NCBI GenBank assembly: GCA_029948255.1 | Contig: JALIZF010001704.1 | Coordinates: 372,001 to 436,000 of the forward strand | DNA length: 64,000 nt | From: Telmatactis stephensoni | Lineage: Eukaryota; Cnidaria; Anthozoa; Actiniaria; Isophelliidae | Direction: 5' to 3' | Shown: positions 1-46,120 of the stretch, one piece after another | How the letters are laid out: each line of letters begins with the position of its first letter | Position numbering within the stretch: position 1 is the stretch's first letter | The notes under the pieces: generated by a model | Told to the model about the DNA's origin: nothing | Seen by the model: only the letters and a program-made list of their open reading frames with translations | The model's database searches: none | Position numbers and translations under genes: made by a program

Positions 1-302
1 GTCAAAATGCACCCCTTTGTACAGTCCTGTGTCCACGTCGATTGTTCGGGGAATAGTATGGGGAAATGGCTTCTATCCACATCTCCAAAACGAAGGGTCC
101 TTGCCTGATACGCTAACAAAATCCTCAAAGGCGTTTAAATTACCCTCTTTGCCTTTCTTTGCTTGAACTTCGTGAGACTGTGCCTTGCTACGCAAAGCTT
201 ACTTCCACGAATCCACACAATTTAATTTATAGCTGATCATGAGTCCCCTATTTCATACCTAAAAAGTACATGTTATAAGTTGCCATTTTTATCAAATTTC
301 AG

Positions 303-34298
<33,996 letters not shown>

Positions 34299-34458
34299 AG
34301 ATTTAAATCTTATTAGTTAGGGCATGACTGGTGATGAAAGCACCTAGACTCGCTATTGAATGGAAAACCATAAGTGAAAAGACAGACAGAAATCTGCATG
34401 CCTCTTAAGCCAGTAGTCTAGTACGTATTTTCTGGCAAATTAGGGTCATCCAAGTGAA

Positions 34459-34503
34459 AATAAAAAAGGCTAAAACAAGTCAAATATAATAGCCTAAAAT
34501 AAA
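34459..34503 (+). promoter_or_regulatory. Candidate polyadenylation signals of copy 1
   Basis: AATAAA at 34459-34464 and again at 34498-34503, 160-200 bases after the stop codon. Position fits a short 3' UTR. Confidence 0.5.
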
Positions 34504-36387
34504 AGAATGTACTTTTTTCTCACTCACATTCATTCATTCACATTTATTTCTTAGACTATAAACTCAATTTAGCTCATCGTTCGGCCATTATTAATCAGCA
34601 TGTAAATTATGGGTGGTTCCGAGAGAAGTCTGGGGATGGATAACGTTACCCCTTCCCCCGGTCAACTCATCTTTGTCACTTTTCCCTAGTTCAGGTCCGG
34701 GCTATCTGTGGTGATACAGGGGGAGGTTGCCTGTGGTGATACGGGAGGAGGTTGAATTTTAGTGATAGTTCTTTTAGTATTAATTCAACTATGTTTATGA
34801 ACAACGTTTTCGAGAACGACTGTGTACTTACTATATAATACACAGTGGAAACTCTCGGTATGGACACCTCTATAATACGGTCACCTGATATGTGGACAGA
34901 TCTTTAGTTCTTGGCAGATTCTCCATAATTTTTTTGTTAAAAATACTTCTATATTATGGACCGGACACTGACCCAGATAGCAAAATTCATAGAAATTCTA
35001 TATCTTTATTACGGACAGTGTCTACTTTGCTTGACATGACCTGATTGTAAGTGAGTAATTTCAAGAAAGCAGTAATGCAAAACTGTAATTGTAATTAGTG
35101 CTGGGCCCGTTGGACAGGCAAAAAAACTGCAAACATGATTTTTTGATCATAAAAAGAACACTAAATGCCCCCCCCCGGGGGGGACTCCTATATATTGAAG
35201 GGTGAGGATGTTCGTCGGAAATTTTGAAAATGACCCCTGCCTGAGTCTTATCCAGCTGGGCGTGGCAACATGATTTTTACTGGCCCTAAAAGGTACCAAC
35301 TCGAAAACAATAAAATGTAATTTTTCAGTTTTAATAGTATTAAAAACAGAATCTTTGAACACCTACTTGTAAAGTTATATAAGGGCGTCTTATTTACTGA
35401 AAACTCCCTTAAAGGTACCAGCTTAGTCTCTGGTAGTCCAATAACATTCGAGACACCCTAAAAGGTACATTAAATCAGCTATATGGGGCTCATCTTAAAA
35501 ACGAATTTATCAAAGCAGTTAAGTATGCCTTCACTTGTACGAAGCACACGTTTTTACCCAAATTGGAGCAAATCCAAGCCCTGTATGGCGTTGTCAAAAG
35601 GCCTTGTAACCAGGTCACACCAAAATTTTACGGTGTAGTCTGATTGGTTCATGTAACACATGCGCATGTAAGTTCTCCTGAACTCTGTTTTACCGAAGCA
35701 GAGCGGGGTAAAATGAGGACTGGGTCTGAACTAGTGGACCTTACGTTACATCCGACAGAATCGATCGATCTATATACCATTTTAATCACAACACTTCAAA
35801 CTGTCAAACTGTGTCAGGCTTTCTGCATATTCATTTCTTTCAAAAGATATGTTAAAATTTCATCGTTTATGCTATTCAGATCTTTTGGTAATATCTTGAG
35901 TTGAAGTTGAACTTATTGAAATGTTCGCCTTTTCTTACGTCAAAACGTCATAACTTTTGAACCAAATAAAAAATGACGATTTTTACCTTCAGTTATTTGT
36001 CTCACGAAATTTTCAGCGAAGTCCAGTAAATCTACAATAGATACCCTATTTATTCAAAAAAATCTCAACGATTTTACGAAAACTAAACACAGAGAAGAGC
36101 CCATTGAAAGTTTGTAAACGCTGTCACACCCACTTCCTGCTAGTCTTGCCACGAACATCTTTCATCCAATTGCGTTGGTTTTTCATAACAGTGTTTACAT
36201 TCATTCGTAGCATGTTGTAATTAAAACACGGACTCAGCTGGACTGGACTGGACTGGACTGGACTGGACTGGACTGGACCCGAAAAACACGGATTTGCAGA
36301 AAGCATGGATTGAGTCCGCGTTTTCAAAATACACAAAATACAAAAGAGATTACAGTGGTCTACAGTCAATCAGATTTTGCATTCGTC

Positions 36388-36473
36388 AGCAGCCTAGTCC
36401 CCAGGCTGTCCCGTCTCGTTTCTAGACGTGACGTCACAGAGTGATCCCGAGGCGCCTGGGAACTAGGCTGATT
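36388..36473. mobile_element. Short MITE-like hairpin
   Basis: CAGCCTAGTCCCCAGG and CCTGGGAACTAGGCTG are inverted about 85 bases apart, within the larger foldback. Confidence 0.6.
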
Positions 36474-37081
36474 CGTCAGTATTCAATTCATTTCCTTTAC
36501 GCCATATACTGCAATCACGTTTTTGTTTCATTTTCGGGTATGCAACCTCAAAGCATTGTATATTGTAACAAGAGAAAATCATACAAAAATAACGGAGAAA
36601 AGATATGTGCTCGCTGAACTTCTGATGAGGTTTGTTGGAAGTTTTCCCTGAGCTTTGTAATCAGTTGTGCCTGCGACCTCGGAGAATAATTTCCTTTGGG
36701 TTCAATTTATTTTTGTAGTCGTTTCACGTGTGAAAACATTAGATAGTATTTGGAAGCCAAGAGGAGAAAAGCTTCAAAGCATTCTCTTCCCAATTATAGT
36801 AAAAACCCGCGTGTAAGAACCTTCTTGCAGAAATTTGCTTTTTTAAACCCCAAAATATAAGAACCTGTTTAGCCAAACAAATTCCATCAGGTTCTTATAT
36901 GTGGGGTTTAACTACAGTACTGTATTTGATTTTTTTTTTTTTTCCAAAAACCAACCTGTTACAGCAGTATTTCCATATTAACAGTTCTTGATGGGACGCC
37001 GATACATTTTATATACATAATTTTTCTTTTAATTTTTACACAGCGCCTAGAACTGACTTGTATAGGCGCTCTACAAGCTTT

Positions 37082-37082
37082 A

Positions 37083-37178
<96 letters not shown>
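37082..37178 (+). repeat. (ATT)n microsatellite
   Basis: About 32 perfect triplets inside the nested foldback element. Confidence 0.97.
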
Positions 37179-37929
37179 CAATTAATATTGTTGGACGTTT
37201 GGCAACATGGGTACATTAATAAATATTTATAATGAAGAACAGACCAGATTTTATACTATTTTCTGATAATCAACAACAATGTCTACTCTGTAGAAATTAT
37301 ATAAGAACCTAATTAAGAACCTCTTTAGGCTAAATGCCAGTAAGTACCCCAAAATATAAGAAACTGTTTTGCCAAACTCTAAAAAAGCAGGTTCTTACAC
37401 GCGGGTTTTTACTGTAGCTTAGTTTTAGCTAAATAACTCGACTAAAATTGTTCGAAATCTATCGAAAATAAATAACCTTTATAAAAGGGTTTCCAGCCAT
37501 AAATGTAGGAAATAAATTGAATACGGACAATATAAACTATCTTTCCTGTATCCTAACTGACTGTATTTTCTTTTGTATTTTGTGTTGTTGTTGTTTGTTT
37601 GTTGTTTTTGTTTGTTTGTTTGTTTGTTTTTTGTTTTGTTCTGTTTTTTGTTTTGTTTTTTGTTTTTTGTTGTTTTTTTTGAAAAACGCGGACTCAGTAC
37701 GTGTTTTCTGGAAAACCCAGACTCATGGGTCCGGGTTTTCCGGATTCAGTCCAGTCCAGTCCAGTTGAGTCCATGTTTTACAACATGCCATAATATCCTT
37801 GCACGTCTGGATGATTGAGCAGAGGCTAAGTGTAACCAAGTGACAAGAGGCCTAATTTTCAGCTCTCACAAAATGCAAATTAGGTTGTAACATGAGTTTA
37901 ACGAGGACAGCTATGCATACTTAGGTGAA

Positions 37930-38132
37930 TTTAACGTAAATGGATTAAGAATCCCAACTGGCAAGGAGGCAAACCAGTTGACTATATTACAAGCATGGCC
38001 GAGAAACTGAATTTGAACTAATCGAAATCAGAACAAATTCAGTCTCAGCTAGTGGCCAGAGCGGGAATCTAACCTGGGACCGCCAGATTGCGAGACCAAC
38101 GCTCTGACCACTCGGCCATGCTGCGTCCATTT
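37930..38132 (-). mobile_element. tRNA-derived SINE family beta, minus orientation
   Basis: Its complement begins GCATGGCCGAGTGGTCAGAG and contains the same GCCTCCTTGCCAGTTGGGAT body as the copy at 13905-14168. Confidence 0.68.
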
Positions 38133-40579
38133 GATGCAAAACTGAGCTGATCCAAATAATTGAATTTTTGTCGACTTAAAGTTTCTTTATTCATGAGGGT
38201 TTTAGGCATAAGTCTTTATTGATAAAACGACTTGCAAATGAACAGACATGCAAGTTTACAAGTGAAGATAAAATGTAAAAGTGACAACATTATAAACAAC
38301 AACTATTTTAAAATACACATGTGTACACATGGTACCGTTCCACCTGCAGCTAAATTTATTTGCTGACAAAAACTAAAACGTATGATAGACAGAGTTGATG
38401 ACACTATGGGACAGGGCATTTGCATTCTTGACAGAGAACGATCTAATTTCAGTACGTCTTCTTGGAGCGCGTCTAGTGTACTGAATAGCCATGTTGATCA
38501 GTAACTTGTCTAGAAACGTATTGCTAGCTGCCTCTGTCTTATGGCTAAACCAAGAAATCATCCAAGCCAGCAGTAAGTAAAAAAGTCAAACTAGAAATCT
38601 TTATATAAATTTTGTTTGTACATTAAACAACGCTTAAATTTCGATATACAATAATAGCATAATCATCATTCCCGACTTTTAGATGAGAAATTGAAACGCA
38701 AACTTCACTTTTGTAGGGTTTCCTTTGATTTCATTTTTTTTCCTTTAATTTTCCAAAGCCTAGTATTTTTAAATTATTTAAGTACAGAATTTCACTGTAT
38801 ATTTCTTTGTGAGTTTTGCCCCGAATGTCGTCCTTTAAACGGACAGATGGACAAAAAAGTTATAGCATTAAAAATTGACATGGTTGGTAAAGATGGATGA
38901 GAATCATATGAAAATTGGAAAGGCCTTGAAACTTTGCTAAAGTTCTCTATAGGGCCCGAACAATCACCAAGCGAAATATTTTCTTGTACAGCCTTAAAAG
39001 AATATACGAATATATTAGTCTACATTATTTGTGGATTAGGGGCGGATACCACCCTTCTCGTCCCAGAAATTATACTTTCTACACATACAAACAAAAAATA
39101 TCAAGTACAGCACGACCAATAGAGGTGCCTAAAATGCTTATTTTACCGGCAAGATTTTCAATTTTTTACAAACAATTTATCGAACTTTAGAGTGTTTGAA
39201 TCGTAGCAAGAGAAAAATTAATAAAGAGGAGCTGTTTTTCAATATCGAGTAATAATGGCTAAAAGCGCCAAAAAACTAGCCCTTCTTGTAATTGTTAAAT
39301 CAAATTTTCGTTTTGGATTAGCACTCAAATTCTGTTTTTATCAGTTTGGAATTGGTCTACCAAGATACAATGCCTGTTTAAGATTCTATGAAAAAATAAA
39401 TGCGGTTTTGTACAAAACTCTATAGTTTTTCCAAAAAATCAGGTTTATGAAAATCGCCATGCCGCCACTATAAATTATTGAACACTCCAATCAAAATGGT
39501 TCACTCAACGTCAAAAGAAACTTCCCTAGACTTCCTATGGAATTTATTTTGAAATTAGGTTTTTTGACGCGACCCATTTTGCGATCAAACAGCGCGGGAG
39601 GTGCGCCTCAAACAAAATCCAGTCGAGCCACCTTAAACCAGTCTTTTGAATTGTACAAAGTTGTTGTCCTGTATTATTATTAAAATTTGGCAACCTTTAA
39701 GCTGAATGTAAATAATTATATGGCAATTGAGTGAAAGAAGGCCTAAAACTCATTTTCGATTCATATTTTCATTTTGGATGACGGAACACTGTTATTCAAC
39801 TTTTATTAATCAAAACCACTTACAAACAACCTATACTTTCTGATCGAAAGTAATAACTTTAGCTTTGTATATAACAGTTATTCTTCAGTTGAATAGTTTT
39901 TGTTGCTCATTGCTTGAACGTGAAAAAAATCTCAAAAATCAAGTGGTTGGACTGTCTGTGGATTACCGGCTTTTAAAAAAATGTCCATTCATTTTATTTT
40001 TAAAACGTTTCCCTCATCTTGTTTAATTTTGCCTCTGTTTTTAACGGAAAAACTACTTTGTCTACAAAAGTGAATTCAACGAGCTCTGCCATCTTTGTTT
40101 ACAATCAGTGATTCAGTATACGTCGTCCAATGACATACGTAATTATGTCAGGACGTCACATGATATAAAGTGAGCAGTCATTGGTTGTTTTGATCTGTTT
40201 TGAAAGGTGATAGGGATAACAGGTTTTAGAACTCGACTCACTTTCGTCTTTTGGAGTGTCAATGAAATGAAAGAGGGTGTCAATGGGGTTCAACAGTTAA
40301 GAGGAGATTTTTTTCAATGACGAGCAATAATGGCGAAAAGCGCCAAAAACTAGACCGTGCGAGTTTTAATCCGAATTTTCGTTCTTGATTAACACTCAAG
40401 TCCTTTTTCTACCGGTTAAAAACTGATGTACCAAGATAAAATACTTGTTTACTAGTAAAATGGATTTTTGAATTGTACAAAGACTATTCAAAGAGTAACA
40501 AAATTGAACAAGCGAGTGCAATTTTGTTACTCTTTGAAAACTCACTCGTTAAATATATCCTGATTGTCATGATATCCAG

Positions 40580-41591
40580 GTAACTACAGCTGCAACTTTG
40601 ATGGAACTCTATGCAACTGGTCACGAGATTTAAGTTTGCCGATGAATTGGACCATGACAAATGGTTCTACACCCAGTCTAGATACAGGGCCAGATACCGA
40701 TGCATCAGGTGAGTCTGCTTTTGCTGTTTTGATAACAATATAATAATGACGCGCATTCTGATTGGTTTTAACTGGCTTACGTAAGGATGGCTTTAGAGAA
40801 TATGACACACGCTCTGTTTATGGATAATGAAACATTCATTGATAAATATGCTATGAAATAATATATATTGCAAAGCGATTTCACGATTTCTGCGAGCCTG
40901 TTCTCTAGCGGTAAGATGCACAGAAGACTTGAAAATGTGAAATGTTGTGGCGCCTTACATTTTTTATGTCTTTGCGCCTGCATCTCGATATCTTTTAGAT
41001 TACATACACACGGAAAACGGTACGTACTTCTTTAAAGAGTTTTACCTTTAAAATGGTTTTTGTTTTTTCTTATCGTTGAAGGTTCTGGGAGTTTTCTGTA
41101 CATTCAAGCTTATGACAAACAACATGGCGACACAGCTGGGCTCATTAGTCCCACGATTCGTGGTCCACACTGTATGACGTTCATGTACCACATGTATGGC
41201 GCGACCATGGGTAGTATTATGGTATACATCAAGACGTCCAAATCCAAGAGACCTGTCTGGGTTAAGTCACTATCACAAGGAAACAAATGGATAAAGGCTC
41301 GTGTTCAGTTGAATGATACAGAAGAATACCAGGTAAACGTAGGTTCCGCAAATCCTTTGTTTTCCTCTCAACAAAGCCGTGAGTAAGTACAGTGCCGGCC
41401 ATTACTCCAAGTGCGAAAATTACCATTGTTGATCATTTAGTAGAACAATAAAGATATTGCTCAGATCTAACGAAGCCGATTAACTGATATCTATTTCTAG
41501 ATACTGATTCATGGAATAGTGGGTAGCAATCAGTATAGTAATGCTGCCATTGACGAAGTGCTTATTACTAAAGGACGCTGCAACGATTCGG
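40580..41591 (+). CDS. Copy 2 N-terminal MAM domain, 3 exons
   Basis: Exons 40580-40708, 41082-41332 and 41501-41591, phases 1 and 0. The translation opens YSCNFDGTLCNWSRDLSLPM, has a core SFLYIQAYDKQHGDTAGLIS, CMTFMYHMYGATMGS, and the close YSNAAIDEVLITKGRC. The middle exon is 251 bases, the same as in MAM B. The counterpart in copy 1 is off the window to the left. Confidence 0.92.
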
Positions 41592-44500
41592 GTATGTGCT
41601 ATTTTCGAGTTGTTCACTTGATAAGACTGATTCCATAATTCGGTCTGTTTGCTCTATGGGCTTCCTGTGGTGGTCATTAGTTGAGTGAAAACCATGAAAA
41701 CATGAAGTCAGTCTTAAATTTGATGTACTGTATTGTCAAAATGGTTTTGTCACTCAGCAAGCTACAATCGTTGCCATTATTTGTTGGCACGATGTACAAT
41801 AGGGCCTTTGCAGAACCTGGTCATGTGACATGTCATCAAAATATCAACTGTAATGACAAAATGGTTGGCATATTCAGAAAAAGCTAGCATCATTAAATTA
41901 GTGCTTATACCAAGTTTGGGCCTTTTTTGGCATATTGGAGAAGATTTGCAATTTTTTTGAAATTGTAATTTTTTACAAATGTTATATGACTGACTGGCAA
42001 GCCCAGCCATACCAGTCAAGTTATCCATTCCTTTCGCACAGTCAGATTTTCAAAAAAAATTCTTTCCTTGGACCATTACAATCAAAAACACTCAAACTCA
42101 TGAAAAAGGCTAATTTTAAGTCGCTCTTTCTGATACTGAGTGTCCATTTTGTCACCAGAGCTGATATTTTTTGTGTCTTGTATGTCACGTTACCAGGTCC
42201 TGCAAAGGGCCTATTCATAGTACTTTTGTACACTCACAAGAAATCAATATCAATTCCCAACTTGGGGATTCCCTGCGTCTAAACAGGGAATCTGTTCTAT
42301 TTTACTTGGGAAATCTGTAATACCAGAACTTGTAAAAATAGAACAGATTCCCAGGGATTCCCTGGTTAGTCCCACAGAAGCCCCATGTTTGACCCAAGCT
42401 GGGAATTGACATTTTTTCCTGTGATTACTTACTATAGATCATTATTGGACCCCCCCCCCCCCCCCCCCCCAACCCCTAAACAATATTGCTGCTCCCGGTA
42501 AGGTGTCCGATTAAGTTCAAGGTGGTAGGTTCCAGACTTCACATCAAAATTGTAAAAGCGGTGTGGTGGCGTACGGAAAATCCACCGCGCTCCGGTCTGA
42601 ATGGTGCGATGATTATTGTCTACCGACCTTCAGCAGAAATGATCATTATCTATATAGACTCTTTTCATTGAACAACAAAATACAAAAAAGAATAATTTCC
42701 CAATCCAATGTTGATCCACTGATCGGCGCGGGGAGTCAGATCAGTGGATTACTTGTTGCTTCCAGCTTAACTTAGGATTGATCCTTCCCTCTTTCTGATT
42801 CCATAGCCAGTGAATTGTTCCACGTGTATCTGTCACAAGTTTCAAACAGATACAAAGTACGCAAAACCTACTACAATGGCGTGAATTACCAATTCTCTTT
42901 TATTGCACTACAACGAAAGACTCATCCAAGTCAAAGAGCTTACTTCATTTATCCAGACAATTGCATCAAACAAGATCCTCTCTCTACATGGCGTCCTCTG
43001 AAGTTAGTAGGCTTAAATTGTGCACCTTTGGATTTTTTTTTTGCATCGAGTACTGTTCGTGGTGTTAATGAGTCGAAGGTTCTTCTCGTTGATCGAATGA
43101 ACGGTACGTCTTCTCAAGGAATCGAACTTGAAGGTCGACGTGATCGATGTTGTGGTGGAAATGTGAAGAGCTTCTTTTATGCAAAAACATCAATAAAAAG
43201 TAAGTGATAACTTTTTCTATTCGTCGTTTCCAAAAGCTAAACCCCAAAGAAAGTCCGGGGTTCGAAGGAGATTAAGTAGAGGATTCGTACGTTAGGTACT
43301 GTTAAAACAGCAAATTAATGCATCTCCGATCTTTCATTTTGTAATATCCGGGACATTGATATATTTGCATAATCACGTGTGTATGTTGTATACGAGCGAG
43401 TGAGGTGAGCAACGAAGTGAAGTCGTAATAAAAGCGAAAAGAACAGACTTTAGTGTCCAGTAATAGAGATTTTACACATTTCAATTTCACGGTTTCGATA
43501 CGCGATTGTTTTGTTCTTATTGCACTCCTGTACACAAAAGTATTAAGTACCGGAGAGACTCGCCCCATTCTGAGTAAAAAAAGATAACATTATTTTCCGA
43601 GTCAAAAAAATAAATTCATCCTTGTCGAAAATCATTCTTGCCTTGCCGAGTTTTGGTGCCGAGTACATCGAGCTGTAGTAAAGAAAAAGATGTAAAATGG
43701 CTTGCTATTGCTGGGGTGCATGTGACGTCACGGCAGCCATCTTGGTTGACCTTCAACAAAAGATTTCTCTTAGTGTTTATTGTTTGTTCCTCCAACATGG
43801 CTACCGCTTCATTGTCTTTGGATTCCCAAAGGTATGGATGCACCCCAGCAATTGATAGTTTCGACGAATTGTATTATCGATATATCAGATTTATCTCCCC
43901 TCTTCCCTCTTGTCCTTTAACTACTTTTTCATAACTCTATGTGTCCATCTTCATTTGCCTTTATTTAACTTGTAGGTATACTTATGGGGCCTTGTGGTCC
44001 TGGTTGGGTTTCTGTTGGCGACACATGCATTCAAATTTTTATGTCGTCGGTCTCCAGACCCACTTCTCGTCAGTTGTGTATAGATTATGGAGGAAGATTA
44101 GCAACTCCATCAACACTTTCTGCCTACCTATCACTAGTAAAATACTTAAATAGCTCGCGCAATACCGATTTGGACACAATGTACCACATTGGTGCCTCTG
44201 TCAGTAGCGCCGATATAAACCAAGCGTATTGGGTAAATGGACAAAAGGTTGCTCTGCCAATAAAGGAGGGAAGTCTTGACAAATCATGTGGAGTTCTAAG
44301 AAGGACGTCAGGAAGATGGGGAATCGAGTTTGACAGTTGTGAAGAAAAACTGCCATATTCCATGTGTTCTAAACAAGAAAGTAAGTCAATTGGACGTTTA
44401 CTATCTAATAAACTATTGTCTAAAACAACTAAAATTATTGAAAGATAGAGCATAAAATTAGCACAATAGACCTTACAGGGTTGATTTCATAAACGTGGCA

Positions 44501-46022
44501 AGAAACTAGCCTCCTCCGCAGGCAACCTTTTATATTTGGGCTTCCTGTGCGAAAATTAAGGAAGAAAAAGACTGGGGACGAAAAGGGAGAGGGAAAAAGA
44601 AGAACTCTCGCCATTTTTACCCTCCCCATTTCGTGCCAGTCCTCTCCGGGCTCCCACGGGAAACCCAAAAGCAAAAAAAACTTAAAAGAGTTGCCTGCGG
44701 AGGAGGCTAGCAAGAAACCGTCTATACACACCCCCTTAAAAGTGTTCAAAATTTGACCAGCTTCCCCTTTTTTCAAAGATTTTCAATACGGTAGATGGAC
44801 GTTTGCAAATTCAATGGCTAAGTTTACATATCTAATATCCTGATTTACTATCCAACTCGTCAGAGTCAAGTAAAACATTTTTACTGAATATCGCGCGTGA
44901 GTAGGCCTGGAGCGAGTAAAAATGTTCAACGATGTTTCAACTCCTCCCTCTCTACATTGTCTGTGAGTTTCAAGAGGACCATTGGATAATAAATTATTAG
45001 ACAGTTTAATGTATAGTGTCCCTGGATATTTTACTACAGATAGACTAAAAGTGGCTCGTAAAATATACAGCCATACTACACATCTGTCTAATAAAAATAG
45101 GATACATACGCTTTTTAATCATTATTATTTAATTGATCAGTCAAGACGGCAGGTGGTTTTGCTAGTAATGTTTGGAGACACCATTATAAAATGCTCTAAG
45201 TACCTCTCCTACTTATCATCACCACCACACCACCACCATCATCGTCATCATAGGATAATCTAGCTTTATCATCATCCTTATTACTATCTGACATTAGCCT
45301 CCATATTTTGTCTATTTTCTATATGAACTTGCAGATAATTTAAAGCAGTGCCAGCCTGGTTGGATTCATGTCAATTCAACGTGCTTCAAGTTCTTCAACG
45401 ATACGTACAGACGTTGGTTGCAATCAAAAGATAACTGTGCCGAAAAGGATTCTGTGCCAGCGATAATAGATACCACAGACATGATTCAGACCCTTGGTCG
45501 TTCTCTTGACCTGCAACTACCTGACTTGGATGGCAAAATATTTATAGGGACTAGGTATCTACAAGACCTCGGTTGGGATGATGGAAAACCTATACACTCA
45601 CAAATGTGGAGGAATCGACCGGATGTTTTTAGTATTGAGTATATGGATTGTGCTTTGCTGGAATATTCCAAATATGGGTGGCATTTGGTTATGGATTCTG
45701 ATTGCAGTCCAAGGGCATCTTATATTTGTCAATTGGATCAACGTAAGTTCTCGAGTCTTCAAATACTATAGATACTATATATTTTAGGGATTTTCTTTTC
45801 TATTTACCTTTTGTTTGAGGTCAGAAAAGCTTCCTCAATAAATATTATTATTATTATCATTATCATTAACATTATCAAAGCTTTAGCTTGCAATTTTTAA
45901 AACATCTGCTTTGTCTCAATCAAGTCCGCCCTGTAACCCACAGGGAAAGGAAATGATTTCAAACGACATTATTATTATCATCATCATCATCATCATCATC
46001 ATCATTATTATTATTATTATTA

Positions 46023-46120
<98 letters not shown>

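Larger units (their letters stand above)
36208..37790. mobile_element. Foldback element with GGACT-repeat ends, carrying a nested second element
   Basis: GCATGTTGTAATTAAAACAC...GGACTCAGC then (TGGAC)n at 36208-36280 is mirrored by (CCAGT)n...GAGTCCATGTTTTACAACATGC at 37740-37790. Inside it, TAAAAACCCGCGTGTAAGAA (36805) is inverted at 37385-37412, with an inner pair around CCCCAAAATATAAGAA, so a second foldback of about 610 bases sits within the first. A (TTA)n array lies at 37082-37178. Confidence 0.65.
34299..40579. other. Intergenic region between the two gene copies, repeat-rich
   Basis: No convincing host exon was found. It holds a Tigger/pogo-like end near 34852 (CAGTGGAAACTCTCGG, GACACCTCTATAATACGG), a relative of the 11.9 kb foldback at 35166-35420, a nested foldback at 36208-37790, a reverse SINE beta at 37930-38132, and two related repeats at 39237-39340 and 40310-40450. 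The promoter and signal-peptide exon of copy 2 should lie here or within the 3' part, but I could not identify an ATG exon ending in phase 1. Confidence 0.6.

Noticed and set aside
37517..37818. Membrane-like Phe/Cys-rich frames
   Set aside because: Derived from TTTG/TTTTG low-complexity sequence inside a foldback element.
38373..39190. Short frames between the gene copies as start exons of copy 2
   Set aside because: None combines an ATG, a signal peptide and a phase 1 donor.
41681..42282. Overlapping frames around 42 kb as exons
   Set aside because: They lie within the arms of a foldback element and are not in phase with the flanking exons.
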